From the NCBI GenBank assembly GCA_009602725.1, contig WELB01000273.1:23503-87502 (forward strand): a stretch of 64,000 nucleotides of DNA, in the 5' to 3' direction. This document shows, piece after piece, positions 1-12,440 of this stretch. Position 1 is the first letter of the stretch, and every line of letters starts with the position of its first letter. The stretch comes from Spirogloea muscicola (lineage: Eukaryota > Streptophyta > Zygnematophyceae > Spirogloeales > Spirogloeaceae). The notes beneath the pieces are model-generated. The model was given only the letters and a program-made list of their open reading frames with translations, had not been told where the DNA came from and did no database searches. The position numbers and the translations under genes are program-made.

Positions 1-3000
1 GAACACTGCTAAAAGTCCGAAGGAGGCTGCAAGACAGCGAAGTATGGAAGACTCTGCTGCACATGAGCATGATGATCTGGCTTCTAATTCATGCGACATC
101 GGAACAGAAGGCCAGAGTGACCTACAGAGTGAGAAGTGGCGGCCTTTGAGCCTTTCAGCCATATCGTTGTTATCAGCTGGAAATGTAAGATTGTCCATCT
201 CTCAAGTATATCTTTTGTCAAGATCGAAGCGACTGCTAACATTGATGACATCAATAGGGCATCATGTGCCAAGATCTGAGTGCCTGCAGCTGTAATAAGC
301 TATCGTTTGTGCATGTATTTGGCAGGAAAAGGCGTCCCCTGTGTACTGTTGTCCTGACCCCCACGCTCAAGTAAGCTGCATGCCTACCCATAGTATCATG
401 TTGGTCCCTTTTCAGGATGCTGCTTGCTCAACTGTGTCCAAATGAATGGGCTGGCCTCTCTCAGCCACCAGCCGGCTTTGATAGAGCCTTCTCCAGTTGA
501 CATTTAGTTGACATTAATCCATTTGACATTTATTACTGCTACTGCTTTCCACATTTCTCTGCTGCTATTTTCTTGGAGACGTTCTTGTAGTTGTTGCTGT
601 CATCAGAAGGAGATGCAAGGTGGCCTGGCAGACTAAGTCACACCTTGCACCGCATACATGCAGCTTCCGATATACCTGTGCCTGTTGAAGGAACTCGACA
701 GGAAGCTAAGTGACTGTCCCGGCGTTCGAAGGTGGCTGGTCAGCTCCTCTGTGCAATCTTTGTCAAAGAGCAGGCCCACTCCACCCATGGACGCTGACCC
801 CAAGACGTGCTCCCAGACTCTACTTCAGCTTCAGCCTATGTTGCCAAGTCTAAGGGGCCACCTGGATTGTGCAGCCTCCACTTTGCAGACTGGTGCGTCG
901 TGTCTGGTTGCCTGACTGAAAGCAAAGCAGATGCTGAAGTAAAGAAAGTCCCCTAAGCATCCCTCCACAATGCGCAGAGACCAATATGAAGTAGCTCCTG
1001 AGCAGGAACCCATCCTTGCACTCAGAGCCCTATTCAGCAGTATGGAAAAGTTACACTCTGACAATTGCAACGTGGGCGTCACTGTACTTGCAGTGACAGC
1101 TTCAATTGATGACTCTTGTGATCATCACTGGCACAATGCTTGTGTGGAGGCGAACACATATGCTGCATGTAGGCTACGCCCTTCTCCAACAGCAACCGCA
1201 GAAGAAGTCACAGCTACAATCTTCCGATGCCTCTCAAAGGTTGCACCTCCCTAAATGTTGTGGGCAATTTATGCTCTGATAGAGGCGACTGAGCAACTCG
1301 ACATACTATGGCGGGACATTGTAGCTACTCAATCTGTCGGTTGTCTGATGCCCAACTTGTTGTAAAGCAAGCAAGAAATGTCTGCATAATGTTAGAGGGA
1401 CAGTAAAATAAGGCTAAAGTAGGAGGGCTTTTCCTTCACTGCCGTAATCTGAGACTTTTCCTGCTGGTGCAGCTTCTTTCCTGCCCTGCGATGAGCAATC
1501 CAGCTGGGGAGCCTGTTTTAAGAGCTCTCCTTGATGCCTTTGCCTGCAACAAAGATGCAGAAGAAGAAATCATCAGTGAAATTCATCCACCTCCTGTTCC
1601 TGGCTCAATGGGGTATGCATTCTGTGGAATGCTTGGTTATTTGAGAGTCCAGGGTTCAGATGCAGGTACAATCTCCAACCTAGGATTTTGGCTTCTGAGG
1701 ACTCATGACATTGAGATTCTCACTCTTTGCAACACCCACTGAGCCTTGATTCAGTGGTGCAAATACCTATGATGTGGCAAAGGTGTGGCCCACATTTTGT
1801 AGAATTCGTGATACACGGTCTGAGCACCATTGAGAGCTCAACTGTGCAGTTGCAAGTACAAGTTTGGCCACCAAACTGGAGCTTCTCTCTGCCAGTGAGG
1901 CTCTCAGAGATTGTGCGTCATCTTGTGAAAGAAATGTGAGAGGTGGAGCCAGGTCTCAGAGAAGCTGCAGTGGCTTGGACAAAGCAGCTGGTCTCCGAAG
2001 TGTCGTGGGACTCCTTAGGAGCAACCTAGGGACTATTGCAGAAGCAATTCTCAAGACGCAGTGGGAAGGAAATGAAGCTACAGGTGCTTGGAAGGGCAAG
2101 GTACTCATTCGGCAGTTGTCAACTTGCTAGTATGGCAAGAGAGCAAGCCGTGCACTTGGGCAACAAAAGGGTCTCTCATGACATCAATGGCTGCCCTCCG
2201 ACAGGCCAATGTACTCAGGGTGCTGCTCAGGGTCTTCATTCGTAACCAGCCTTTGCCTCTCGAGCTTCTGCTGGAGCTCGCAACCAATGTCATGCCCCAG
2301 GTAGATCGAATTTCAGACAACTGCATTAGCCTGACGCTGCCATCCATGTGTTCACAATCGCACCACCTTTGTATTTGACATGCTTTGTGTCTACTGTGCA
2401 TCTCTTTCTGGCTCCGTAGCTGTCATTGACAGGCACTTGTACTCTTTCGAAAATGCAGGTAAGACTAACTCGAGAAAGGCAAGGTTGCGTGGACGAGCTG
2501 GAGGCCTACCCAAGTCTCTCACGTACCACCTTCCTGGTGTGGTATCGGGTTCAGGTAGATACGCTCTAATTTGGCTTTTGATTTATTACAAGTGTGGTAG
2601 CATGTCTTTGGCAACACTTTCTTATCTCTCCGACATCAGCCAGATCAGGATTCGCTACTACAGATACAGCATGTTCAGTTGCTACAGGTTGTTACTGTTG
2701 AAGACAACACTGAGTCATTCAGGACGTCAGAGGCATTTTGCTACTTGAGACAACGCTGCACTTACACTGGTTGGTGGAACACTGTCTTGTGCAGCATGAG
2801 GAGGTGCACCATCTACTTACAAAAGTGGTGAACCGCCAACAACCTGGCTGGATGGCAATGCATGATACTAACACGACCGTACGGCCAACTTGCCATGGCA
2901 GTCGCATCAGTGCCCAACAAGCAATGCGGATTTGATCTGAAATACAGACATTCAATGGTGGATGTTCAATACCTGCAGATCAAGGAGATGGTGACAGCAG

Positions 3001-4551
3001 GAAAGGCAAACACGGGGCTAGGAGACGAGACTGTGACAAACTTGCTAGGAGAGCTTCGTCTCTGCATCTCCATTCATGTGGCACTTGTCCTGCTCACAAG
3101 GGCTCATGTGAAGGTGAGGTACAAGATTAAAGCTCAGCTCTATTTGAGTTGAATACAGGGGCGTACAATGCAGTTGTCTTTGCTGTGCAACAGCTATATT
3201 GACCAAGGCACCAGGTGAGTGATATGCTGAGCACTGACATGTAGAGAAAGTCTGCAAAGACACGTAACATGAGTCTGGCATATGTGAAAACCAGAGATCT
3301 ATCTCTTCACAATGCCAAGTCCTATAAAAGGACATGTCAAGAATCTCAATTTCTCTCATATGGCAGATCTCTGTACATGCCATGGCTGTCAAGAGCGTTG
3401 GAAATCTTGTCAACACGTTCTTGAAAGGTGCAAAGCATCTATTACTGAGAGCACCACAACAGGCTTCATTTAAACCTGCAGTATTTTGCAAATGAGTGAC
3501 ATGCCTTATGGGCTGCTATTCGGGTTGACTGACGTGTAAGGCCACTTGTTTGTGCTGATCGGACAATACCTCATCCAAACAACCCACACATCTCTGATAC
3601 AGGCATGGACTTCCTTGAGACCTACTTCGAGCACCACAAGGACACTATAAATTTGCTGGTAGACATTGAAGTCCTGCCTTCTGCAATGTGCAAGATGCAA
3701 CTTCCAAACATTGTGCTGTGCATGCTTGCTTGTAGTCCTGCTGATGCAGGTCAGTTACACAAATTAGAAGCTTTGACTTACCTACCGCAGAGAAGCTGCA
3801 TGCAGGCGCCTTGGCCCCCCCATTTCAGACTTACATAAAGTGGTTGCTTCTGTAAAATCGCAGTTGAGAGATCTGCAAAAGTCAACACGAACCGCGCAAA
3901 CTATTTGTAGTGAAGCCAAGGTGGGCTGACTTTGAGCAATTGCCAAACCTGCACATGCTGGGCACCACCACTGGGCAGTGTGCTCAGCACACTGCCTGAC
4001 TATTAGAAGCACGACTCTGCCAAAGCGAAAGCGCGGCCAGATTGGCTGGTGGCTGGGAAGTTCTGCCAAGTTCTGCCAAGTTAGTGAATGTGTTGTTGAG
4101 GGACTTGAAACGCCTACCTCAGGAACGAGGTTAACAAAGTCAAGCTGGCATATTCAGAAGCGGAACTATCTTTCTTTGACAATTGTTGTTATTACTATTC
4201 GCCATACAGGGACAGAAGAGCATGCCAATAACAACGAGGATTCCGGGAGTCAAGCGGATCATGGAAAGGTTGCTCTTTAGAGTGAAAGCAATGTACCATG
4301 CCTCATCACATGCAAGTTCCTTCGGAATTGGTGAGTTCCATTTGCAGTCGAGATTCCTCTCCAAGATGCTCAATGTGGCAGTGATGGATCAGATCTTCTA
4401 TGTCCAGCGCTCCTATTGAGCAGCTGCAGATCCTGTACTGTCATGCTCAGGCAATCTCAAGCACAAGGACTTGCAAGGGAGGATCATTTCTTCCCAGCTG
4501 CCAAGTAGTCAAGCTGCAGAAGAAGAGGATGTTGCTGAAGAGACTCCGTAA
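1..4551 (+). CDS. FANCD2: FANCD2 homologue, 3' (C-terminal) half, 5' end outside the window
   Basis: FANCD2 is the large helical-repeat protein of the Fanconi anaemia interstrand-crosslink repair pathway; it pairs with FANCI on DNA in the nucleus. The C-terminal exons splice in phase: 2979-3113, 3367-3427, 3603-3658, 3864-3920 (LRDLQKSTRTAQTICSEAK), 4216-4330 (VKRIMERLLFRVKAM) and 4451-4551 (GNLKHKDLQG, then an acidic tail and TAA). The blocks RVKAM and GNLKNRDLQG are hallmarks of the FANCD2 C-terminus. Upstream pieces in family order include 1-184 (ends SLLSAGN), about 664-731 (LPIYLCLLKELDRKL), about 840-890 (YVAKSKGPPGLCSLHF), about 1000-1075, about 1490-1670, about 2200-2310 (LLELATNVMPQ) and about 2460-2558 (ELEAYPSLSRTTFLVWYRV). 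Boundaries before 2979 are approximate. The monoubiquitination-site region lies outside the window. Base composition is more AT-rich than in the neighbours. A TGTAA signal lies at 4772-4776. It converges with the GNAT gene. Confidence 0.9.
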
Positions 4552-4987
4552 AGTGGTATGTCTGCCACAGACTGCAAGCAGCCTTTTAGAGCCTGACAAC
4601 AGTGCTTGGTATGCAGGCCATGCACGTATGCAGGCTATGTCAGTGAGTACCTTCGCCTGCACGTGCAATTGGCAAGGCCTGATGAGAAGTTGTGCCTCAG
4701 CTCCGGTTGCAAAACGGAAACTTTCACATGCTTTCCATCTTCATGCTCAACAATTTCATACCCAAGCGCCCTGTAACCTGTGCCCATCATTAATCATGGA
4801 TAGGAATATATGTGTGCTCTTCTGAAGTAAAGCTTAGGCCAGCAAATCTGCCCGCATCCATGCACCGCTGCTTGCACTAGCACCAAGACCAGCACCGCGA
4901 CACCATATCTGTTCAAAAGCCTTCCCTTTGAAAGCTTGACCTAGGCAAGAACAAGCTCTTCATTGGCGCCTCTCTTGCAGACAAATA
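4552..4987. other. Convergent intergenic spacer, FANCD2 / GNAT
   Basis: There is no supportable gene here. The stretch holds the 3' flanks of two convergent genes. A TGTAA at 4772-4776 is the candidate polyadenylation signal for FANCD2. Confidence 0.6.
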
Positions 4988-6765
4988 TCAATGGTTCTGA
5001 GTGAGGATGCCCTCCATGTGTCTTCTCAAGGTCAATGCCACAGAGAGGGCGGGCGGGGGCTCGTAGCACCAGCTGCTGCTGGTGGTAGACTGCTGTGTCC
5101 TACAAGCCTCTCTACTGCCTGGGAGAGGCTGCGTGCCAGGCGGCAAACGCTTCAGGTATGTCATCGTGGTGGATCCCAGCATGTCGTTCCCAAAGCCACA
5201 GCTGGCGAAGAAGGACCTGCAGGTGACAATTGTGTGAGGATTCCCTGGATTGGCAGTGTGTGAAGGGATCAGCAAGTTTAGTAGACAGGCAGGAACAGCT
5301 GAGGACATGCATCAGGGGCCCATTGAGGAGGCTGGCAGGCACCGCAGCTCTGGCGGACTGAGGACTGCAATGTCCATGATGCCGACTCTTGTCAGCTCCC
5401 TGCCATGCAAGTGAAGTAGGCCATCAGAGAGATTGACGTGTTCGCGGTAAATTTCGGGTGTGGGCATAGGGGCACGCTAAGCTCAAGTTTGGATCCAAGC
5501 GTTACTATACAGAATGTGGACTCTAGTGTGTGGAACGAGTGCTAAGAAGGTGTTACTCCAATGCTGCCATTTGAAGCAATGCAGCACACTGTGTTGAGAT
5601 GGCAATACTGGTCCAGGAGAAGCAAGGCAGGTTTTGAGTATCACGGTCTGCTCCCGCACCCAATCACTCGCCGCATCACTCGCTGACCGATGCCTGTCCC
5701 CTGCAGCGACGGCGCGACCTGCGGCAGGAAGATGCAGGTAGGCGACTTCGCCATCAGCACCGACTCAAACGTTGCAGGCATCAACGACCGAAGCTGCAAG
5801 CAGCCAGCTAAATGACGCTTCTTTGGCACCCTGTTAAACAGTGACACCTGATCCTGGTTTCTAAACTCAAGGCCAAGTCATAGCAGCCCTGAAGCCTAAC
5901 CCACTTGAGCGTGTCTCAAGCAGGATTTGGAGCTCACAACAATGTCGTAGATAGAGGCTGTGAGTGTCGTGTCGGAGGTCGCGCGCCCAAAGCCCACAAG
6001 CTTCATGCTGCCAGGCAGGCCCATCGCCATGATGGAATCAAGCCAGCTGCCGTTGGGGGCAGGGCGAGCCACTGGCAACCCTGCTGCCTCGGCCGCGCTG
6101 CCGCCCCTGTCCATGTAGTCCCCACCTGGGATGTCGCCCTTGACGTACATGGACACCACCACCGCGCTGCAGCAAGGAAAGCTTCGTCTCGGCCATAAGT
6201 GAATGACATGACGGACAGCGCTGCTCGAACGAGTACGTGGAGCCAGAATGCGAAGCTTGGCGGGGACGCTGGCCAGAAGAGCACAGACGGCACAGCAACA
6301 TGAGCCAGCGAGGAGTGGGGGACTGCTGCCTGCCTGTTGTCGAGCGCCCGCTGGAGCTTCACAAGGTCGACGTGCTGCGAGGGATGCCCGTTCTTGGCAC
6401 CTGGAGGCGGCAGCCGCAGTCAGCGGGCCGCCTTCTTGGTCATGAAGGCGAGTCGTAACCAAATGTACTGCACAGAGCTGACGGTGCTACCGTCACTTTG
6501 GGACGCCGGGGCCGTGGAAGGCAGCGGAGACGAGAGGGGGCAGCCCACCGGGGTGGCGGAAGAGCTCGCAGCTGTGGCCCGCCGCGCCGAAGAGCGCCGC
6601 GAGCTCCGCGACGTGCACGGCGGCGGCGCCCTTGGCCACGAAGAGGTGCGGCGCGGCGGCGGGGGCCGCGCGGCGGGCGACGGCNGGGGCCGTGCGGCGG
6701 CATCCAGCGGCCGCGCCGCCGCCGCCGGCGCCGCGGAGGCCGCAGCCGAGCCAGCTACAGGGCAC
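4988..6765 (-). CDS. GNAT-family N-acetyltransferase (NSI / plastid GNAT-like)
   Basis: This is a GCN5-related acetyltransferase, which would transfer acetyl from acetyl-CoA to protein N-termini or lysines. Reading the minus strand, exons join in frame: about 6525-6765 (Ala/Gly-rich N-terminus, then LFVAKGAAAVHVAELAALF), 6334-about 6400 (HVDLVKLQRALDN), about 5950-6166 (AVVVSMYVKGD ... KLVGFGRATSDTTLTASIYD), about 5640-5707 (VAPSLQGTGIGQRVMRRVI), about 5340-5400 (ELTRVGIMDIAVLSPPELR) and 4988-5224 (FFASCGFGNDMLGSTTMTY, then a non-conserved tail to TGA). LQGTGIGQRVM is the acetyl-CoA-binding motif A, and FGRATSD matches plant NSI-type enzymes. The LDN to AVVVSM join needs a GC donor. No ATG is visible at the 5' end (position 6765 is GTG, and one N lies at 6685), so the start is unresolved. 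The Ala/Arg-rich N-terminus suggests a plastid transit peptide, which is inference. Confidence 0.85.
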
Positions 6766-7787
6766 TGAGTCAGAAGAGAAGTTGAGCTCCTTTAGTTATG
6801 GACTCTGGCTCGTTCATTCTGTTTCTGGGCTGGTCAAGCACAAGCCATCGCCATTTTCTTCTCTGGAAGAGTCTTCCTTGCTACTCTCAGTAGAGCGCGA
6901 TGGCTGTGGCTGAGAAGACTGGATGGCCAGCCCAAGGGATGAGCCAAGCGCAGATCAGAGCTACTAGTGGTTGGGATAGTGTGTCGCCATGGCGATGCCA
7001 GGAGGCCGCAGCCAAGGTGCGACCTGCCTGCAAGTGCGCGGCAGTCGCAGCACATATCCTCAATGGGCGGGCCCTTTCTCCTAACAGCAGCAGGCTATGG
7101 GCTGGCCGTTTGCAGCCCTCACCCCCACGGAAGAGCAACTAATCTTGTAGTCAACAGCCGCAGGTGACCTCAACCTGCTGCCAAACCTAAGGGGAGAGGC
7201 AACTATCACAGGACCGTGTGAACTGACACATCATTATTTTTCCGACTGGTCTTGGAGTGCAGCCTTGACTTGCTAAGCGAACATCATATCCATGTAACTT
7301 AGTGAAGAAGCCATGAACATTGCATACCAAGTGGAACATGCAGTCGCCACTGCTGTCTGTGCAGACAACCTCCAGAGCAGCTCGACCATGCATTGTCAAG
7401 TACAGTACAGCACAGGTCATCCACCAGCCAACAGGCTATGACTTCATGAGCACATCCTGCTCAAGAATCCAAGGAATGGCCTCCGAGGAGCAAGCAATGC
7501 CCACCCCAAGTGATGCCTGAGCACTTTGAGGTGCATTCCTGTGTGAAGCATGCCCACACCTGCGGCTGACCCTGTGGCGGAAGTGGTTACCAACTCGCAC
7601 CATGCTGGCCATCCATGACAAGTAGCCTAAAATACGAGTTTATGCCAATGCTTGGGCATCGAGTGCCCAAGGCCCTACCTTGAGAATGTACAAGCAGAGT
7701 CACACAGGCTGCGTAGGGCTTACAACACCACCTCCAGCTTGTGGCTTCTAGAAGAGGCAATAAGCAAATGCACTACTAAGTACCAAA
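6766..7787. other. Spacer upstream of GNAT and downstream of SYT, with a LINE-derived repeat
   Basis: No gene is supportable. A fragment at 7091-7140 matches the window-wide GGGCTGGC...GCAGCCCT repeat, and a related piece lies near 6895-6950. TTACA at 7719-7723 reads TGTAA on the minus strand, about 65 bases past the SYT stop, and is a good candidate polyadenylation signal. Confidence 0.5.
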
Positions 7788-10700
7788 TTAGAGCGGCAGC
7801 CACTCCAGCTCCACCTTGAGCTTGCCATTCCTTGATTCTGTAAGCTGGTAAATTTCGTTGATGCGCTTGTTGTTGACAACGTCGTTCAGAGGGATATCGA
7901 CATTCCCAATCATCTCCTGTGTGGACAAACATGCGCACATCATGATGCAGCGCCTGCTCCTTTGTGCGCGCCAAACAGCAAATCATTGTCTTCACAACTT
8001 TGCCTCAGGGACTAGTTGCTGGGCTTGCTGTGACTTTGAAGAAGCAGACCTACATTGCGAAACTGAGAGGGTTTCGCAGCGCACCTTGGCTGAAACATAG
8101 TGCGTCAGGCCCGTGTTCTTAGACCATACTTCGATGTGGAGCACCTCGTCCTTTGGTTCCTGGGGCAGCTCGAATTGGAACGTCTCCTCGAACTCTGGGT
8201 CAGATTGCTTCTTCACCACCTGTCCAGCATGAGATTCGCACGGGCAAATCTGGGTAAGTGCGCCTTGTCAATATCATTTGCTGTATCTCGGCAGAAGCTG
8301 TTGAAGACATGCACCTTTTCCATTCTACATTGATATCCTGTGGCCATGAACGAATAAAGTTGATGCGCATCATCCTGAGCTAATCGTCTATGTTCATGCA
8401 TGCCGAAATCCTGCTAAGTCCATGAGACCAACGCAGAGAAGTACAGCAGCATAATCCCAAGTTGGCATATGATAAATGGAATGAAGCAGCAACTCGCCTT
8501 TGTCTTTCTCTCCTCACTGCGCAGGCGGATCTTGCAGTATGGGTTGGAGCCGTGCTTGCCCTCAAGGTCCTCCCCAGTGTGAATGCACACCACCAAGACT
8601 CCTCCCGAGTTCGGGGGCGCCTCGCCAGGCTTGACACCGGCCTGCTGCCGCATTCGCTCCACCGCCTGAGTTGCTGCTGCTCCACCTGGCCCGTGCTCAT
8701 CGTCACCATCGGCACCCGGCATGTCCTCGTTCTGCTCAAATTGCCTGAGAGTAGGACAGAGGAGTGGAATCTGGTCAGTCACTGACAAGGTGAGAAGAGG
8801 GCATCCAAAGGAGGGCAATGATGCTCAAGCTGCAACGTAAATCACAGTCAAGGAATATGGTGCGTATGATTGTGCTGATTCATACTGGAAGGTAGCTTCC
8901 AGGTGGATGGAGCCCCGATCCTTCTGGTTGGAGGGGTCTTTGGGGTCAAAGTTCTTCACGAGGGGTATCCATCCCAGATCCACGGTCTTGTCATGCTCAA
9001 GCTTGTGGTCCTTCAGCGGTATTTTAGCCAAACCCATCTTTGTGTGAGCACCAACCTGAATAGAGAGAGAGGCTCTGAGCATGTGAGCAACCACACTGAA
9101 GCTGCAGCCATGTTGCCACCTTGTGCAACTTTGGTACCGAGAATAATCATGCACATACTGCCAATTCCTGCCAGAGTGCTGCTACATGTTGCATGTTTCA
9201 TCACCTTATCAAAATCGCGAAGCTCCAGCTCAAGGACCTCCACTTGCAGGTCACGAACTTGCAGGCGGACCACCTCATTCCAGACAGGATCAAGCGAGTT
9301 GTTGACAACCTTGGTCTTCTTGGTACCCAGAGGACCCTGGCCAAGGGTAAGCTTCACATAGGGATCCGAGACGCCAATTCTCTCGGTGTTCTTCAGATTC
9401 TTTGCTTCAATGACCTTGAAGAAAATGAATCCAATAGGTCGCTTCTGGGCACTGTTTGAAACAAAGAAAAGCAGTCAAGCCAGCACGCTGTATTGAGCAG
9501 TTCCAAGAGAAGTTCCAAGACATTGATACTGAGCAAAAGCTTCTTGCAGTGTTGGAGCTTGGCCTTCCTCGCGCCTACCTGAGGTCGTCGATCTTGTAAA
9601 CCTCGTACGTCTTGGGCCACAGCATCATGCTTGCCACAACATCCTTTATGGCATCCTGTGGAAAAGCAATGCACCCATGAATACAACAGCGAACACAAAG
9701 GTTTGCCTCAAGAAGTGTGTCTACATGTATTGCCAAGCACCTTAAGTGCCTGCGCAAATATGGACAAAACTTGCATGCATGCCAAGCCTCAAAATACCTG
9801 CACAAACTGGTAAAGCCCCGGTATGGCCATCAGATCGCCTCCCAACAGCTTAAGACCAAAGTCAATCTGTGGCTGCAGGCATTATAAGCTCATCCACTAT
9901 GTCAGTGAAGCACTATTGCTGAATGTGTGAGCTGTTAGATCGACACGACCATTTGGCTGGCCAAGGCAACAGACAGAAATTACGTGTGTCACACCAGCAG
10001 AAGGAGTCAAAGTACATCTTATTTGCAAGCTCTGGGTGCATGTACTCTCTGCAGCTTATAGTGGTGGAGCACTGACCTTCTGCATGAGACAGACTGTGAT
10101 CTTGGTGAAGCAGGGGAAGACGTTGACCAGGGGCTTAAAGGTGGCGCGGGCAGTCAAGGCCATGCTGACGTCCACCAACTGCACAACCAGACAGCTTATG
10201 AAAGGGGCTAATAACCGTGTAACTACCATCAGCTGAACTCGTTTCAATATGCAGATGATCCTGTCAGCCCAAAACCTGCAGACAACAGGGCCATTGATAT
10301 TGCCATTGGGAGCTGCGACTATATCAGATACCTGCGCAGTGGCCTTCAAGCCAAAGGCCTTGACAGCAACTACGATGTTGGGATTGCCAGCCCACTTAAG
10401 AATCGGCTCCAGGATCATCTCATTGTCAGCTGTGTCATAGACCTTAATGCCTGAGGAATCAAGGAGACTGTAAGTACTCTTCATGGTAATACCAGATGAT
10501 AAATGTGCCAGGTGGCAGGTGCAGAGCTGCAGCAATGCTGATTCTGAGCTGTGGATGGTCACTGCTAAGTCACTTTCACATTTACCTGTGAAAACTGGTG
10601 GGAGCGAGCCCAATGTCATTTCTTCAAATTCGATTGATTCGATTGAGCCTGGTTTTGACTGCGCTATGAGTGGCTTGACCTGTTGCTTCACCGTCTCACA

Positions 10701-11782
10701 GACAGCCTGACGATCGTGCCCCCATCAAGTGAGCTTATTGTGAGTTGGCCTGGACAACGTTGACCAGAAGGGACTGAAAGTAGCATTCCAGCCAAGTTAC
10801 AGCCAACTTACAATTTGCTTGCCACAAAAAGCTTTAAGCCCCTGCTTCCAGCCCTGCTTGCAACTAAGGCAACAGGCAGGCACAGAAGCAAGTGGTATAC
10901 TTCACAAAGATTTCTCACTTTGTCCAAGTAAGGCCACAGAGCTCTGAGGAAAGTGTTGAGCCAATCCAACTGCAAAGTAAGATCCCACAGACCGACGTAT
11001 AAGTACTGAGTCCATCTGTGTCGTAAAATGTACAACGTCCTTGTCACATGCACTCCATTCCTCACAGACATGCAGTTTGTGCCTCTGATCAAGAGCACTA
11101 TAGCGACTGGACATGCTTCTCCCCACCCAATCATCTTGAAAATTGGACTGAGGCAGTCAGCAGCTATTACAGACAAACACAAGTTGTATTGGTTAGCCAC
11201 CTTGTCATAGTCGGGGTTCTGGACCCATGCGGGTATCTCGGGTAGCAGGCGCTTGAGAGCCTTCTCATTGAGCTGGTCAATTGGCGTGATGACCGGGTCC
11301 TGAGAGAAGGCATGCAATAAGTTGACAAGTAAGCTTGAGAACCGGAAGTCTTTTCGTCCTCCAGAGGACCTCGAGAGAACGCTTCACGAGTTCGCGACTT
11401 TCAAGGCCAGACTCTCAGCGCTGGCCAGCACTAGGTTCGAAGCAACCAGTGAACTGACGGTGCAATGCATTGCACTCGACCTCCGCTTCCCTCCCTCTCA
11501 ACCGCAAGTAGCAGATGCAAGCTACTGTGGCATCGTGAGGCTGGCAAGGGACACAACACATCCATGACAGAGAGCGGCAAGGGGAGGTGGCCTCTACTGT
11601 TGGCGAGCGTGCGAAATCAAGCGGCGCACCCTGACTTCTGCCGACAGGGAGTAGATGAAGAGGAAGTAGCCGGCGGTGAGGCCGAGCAGGATGCCGACGG
11701 AGAAGCCGAGGAAGCTGAAGATGCGCAGCGTGCTGAGGATGGCGTACACGATCTTGAACGGCCAGAGGAGGACGAACGTCAT
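7788..11782 (-). CDS. SYT: Plant-type synaptotagmin (SMP domain plus two C2 domains)
   Basis: This is an extended-synaptotagmin-like lipid-transfer and membrane-tethering protein, expected at ER-plasma membrane contact sites. The ATG at 11782 gives an N-terminal membrane anchor (LGFSVGILLGLTAGYFLF). Next come LLPEIPAWVQNPDYDKV and FLRALWPYLDKV at the start of the SMP domain, then EEMTLGSLPPVF, ILKWAGNPNIVVAVKAFGLK, LVNVFPCFTKITVCLMQK and ASMMLWPKTYEV. C2A contains RIGVSDPYVKLTLGQG and NNSLDPVWNEVVRLQVRD. A linker rich in Gly/Asp follows, then C2B with LEGKHGSNPYCKIRL, KKQSDPEFEETFQFELPQEP and the end NGKLKVELEWLPL, TAA at 7788. Domain order and block order match Arabidopsis SYT1. About a dozen introns interrupt it. 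It is divergent from the DEAD-box gene across a 332-base gap. Confidence 0.93.
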
Positions 11783-11883
11783 CGCGGCGGCGGCTCCGCG
11801 CCGAGCGTCCGCGGCTGGCGACGAGCGCAGCCGCTTACCGCCTCGCCGGGCACCGCGCACGGCAGCCGCGGCGGCGACGGCGG

Positions 11884-12215
11884 NNNNNNNNNNNNNNNNN
11901 NNNNNNNNNNNNNNNNNNNNNNNNNNNNNNNNNNNNNNNNNNNNNNNNNNNNNNNNNNNNNNNNNNNNNNNNNNNNNNNNNNNNNNNNNNNNNNNNNNNN
12001 NNNNNNNNNNNNNNNNNNNNNNNNNNNNNNNNNNNNNNNNNNNNNNNNNNNNNNNNNNNNNNNNNNNNNNNNNNNNNNNNNNNNNNNNNNNNNNNNNNNN
12101 NNNNNNNNNNNNNNNNNNNNNNNNNNNNNNNNNNNNNNNNNNNNNNNNNNNNNNNNNNNNNNNNNNNNNNNNNNNNNNNNNNNNNNNNNNNNNNNNNNNN
12201 NNNNNNNNNNNNNNN
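11884..12215. other. Assembly gap (332 N)
   Basis: A run of N in very GC-rich sequence between the divergent SYT and DEAD-box genes. It probably hides the shared promoter and the first exon of the helicase. Confidence 0.99.
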
Positions 12216-12440
12216 CGGAGGGGGGGCGCCGCTCCGGCGCGGCCGCCGCGGAGCCAGCCGGTGGCTCGAGGTTGGTCCCGGCGGCGCGACCTCTGCCCTC
12301 CGCCGCGCTGCGTCGCAGGCCGAGCACAGAGCTGCGAGAGGCCGCTCCCGGAGGAGCTTTATGTCGCCAATTCAGTGGTTTGGGGTTCGAGTCTCGGGGA
12401 CTTCAGCTCTGAATCCCCTCTAAACCCTGGCCCACTGAAC

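Noticed and set aside
5040-5260. Plus-strand open frame with GGKRFRYVIVVDPSMSF across the GNAT 3' exon
   Set aside because: It is antisense to the exon encoding FFASCGFGNDMLGSTTMTY, which completes the GNAT domain in phase.
12361-12410. tRNA B-box-like GGTTCGAGTC
   Set aside because: No A box at a suitable distance, and the flanks do not fold into a cloverleaf.
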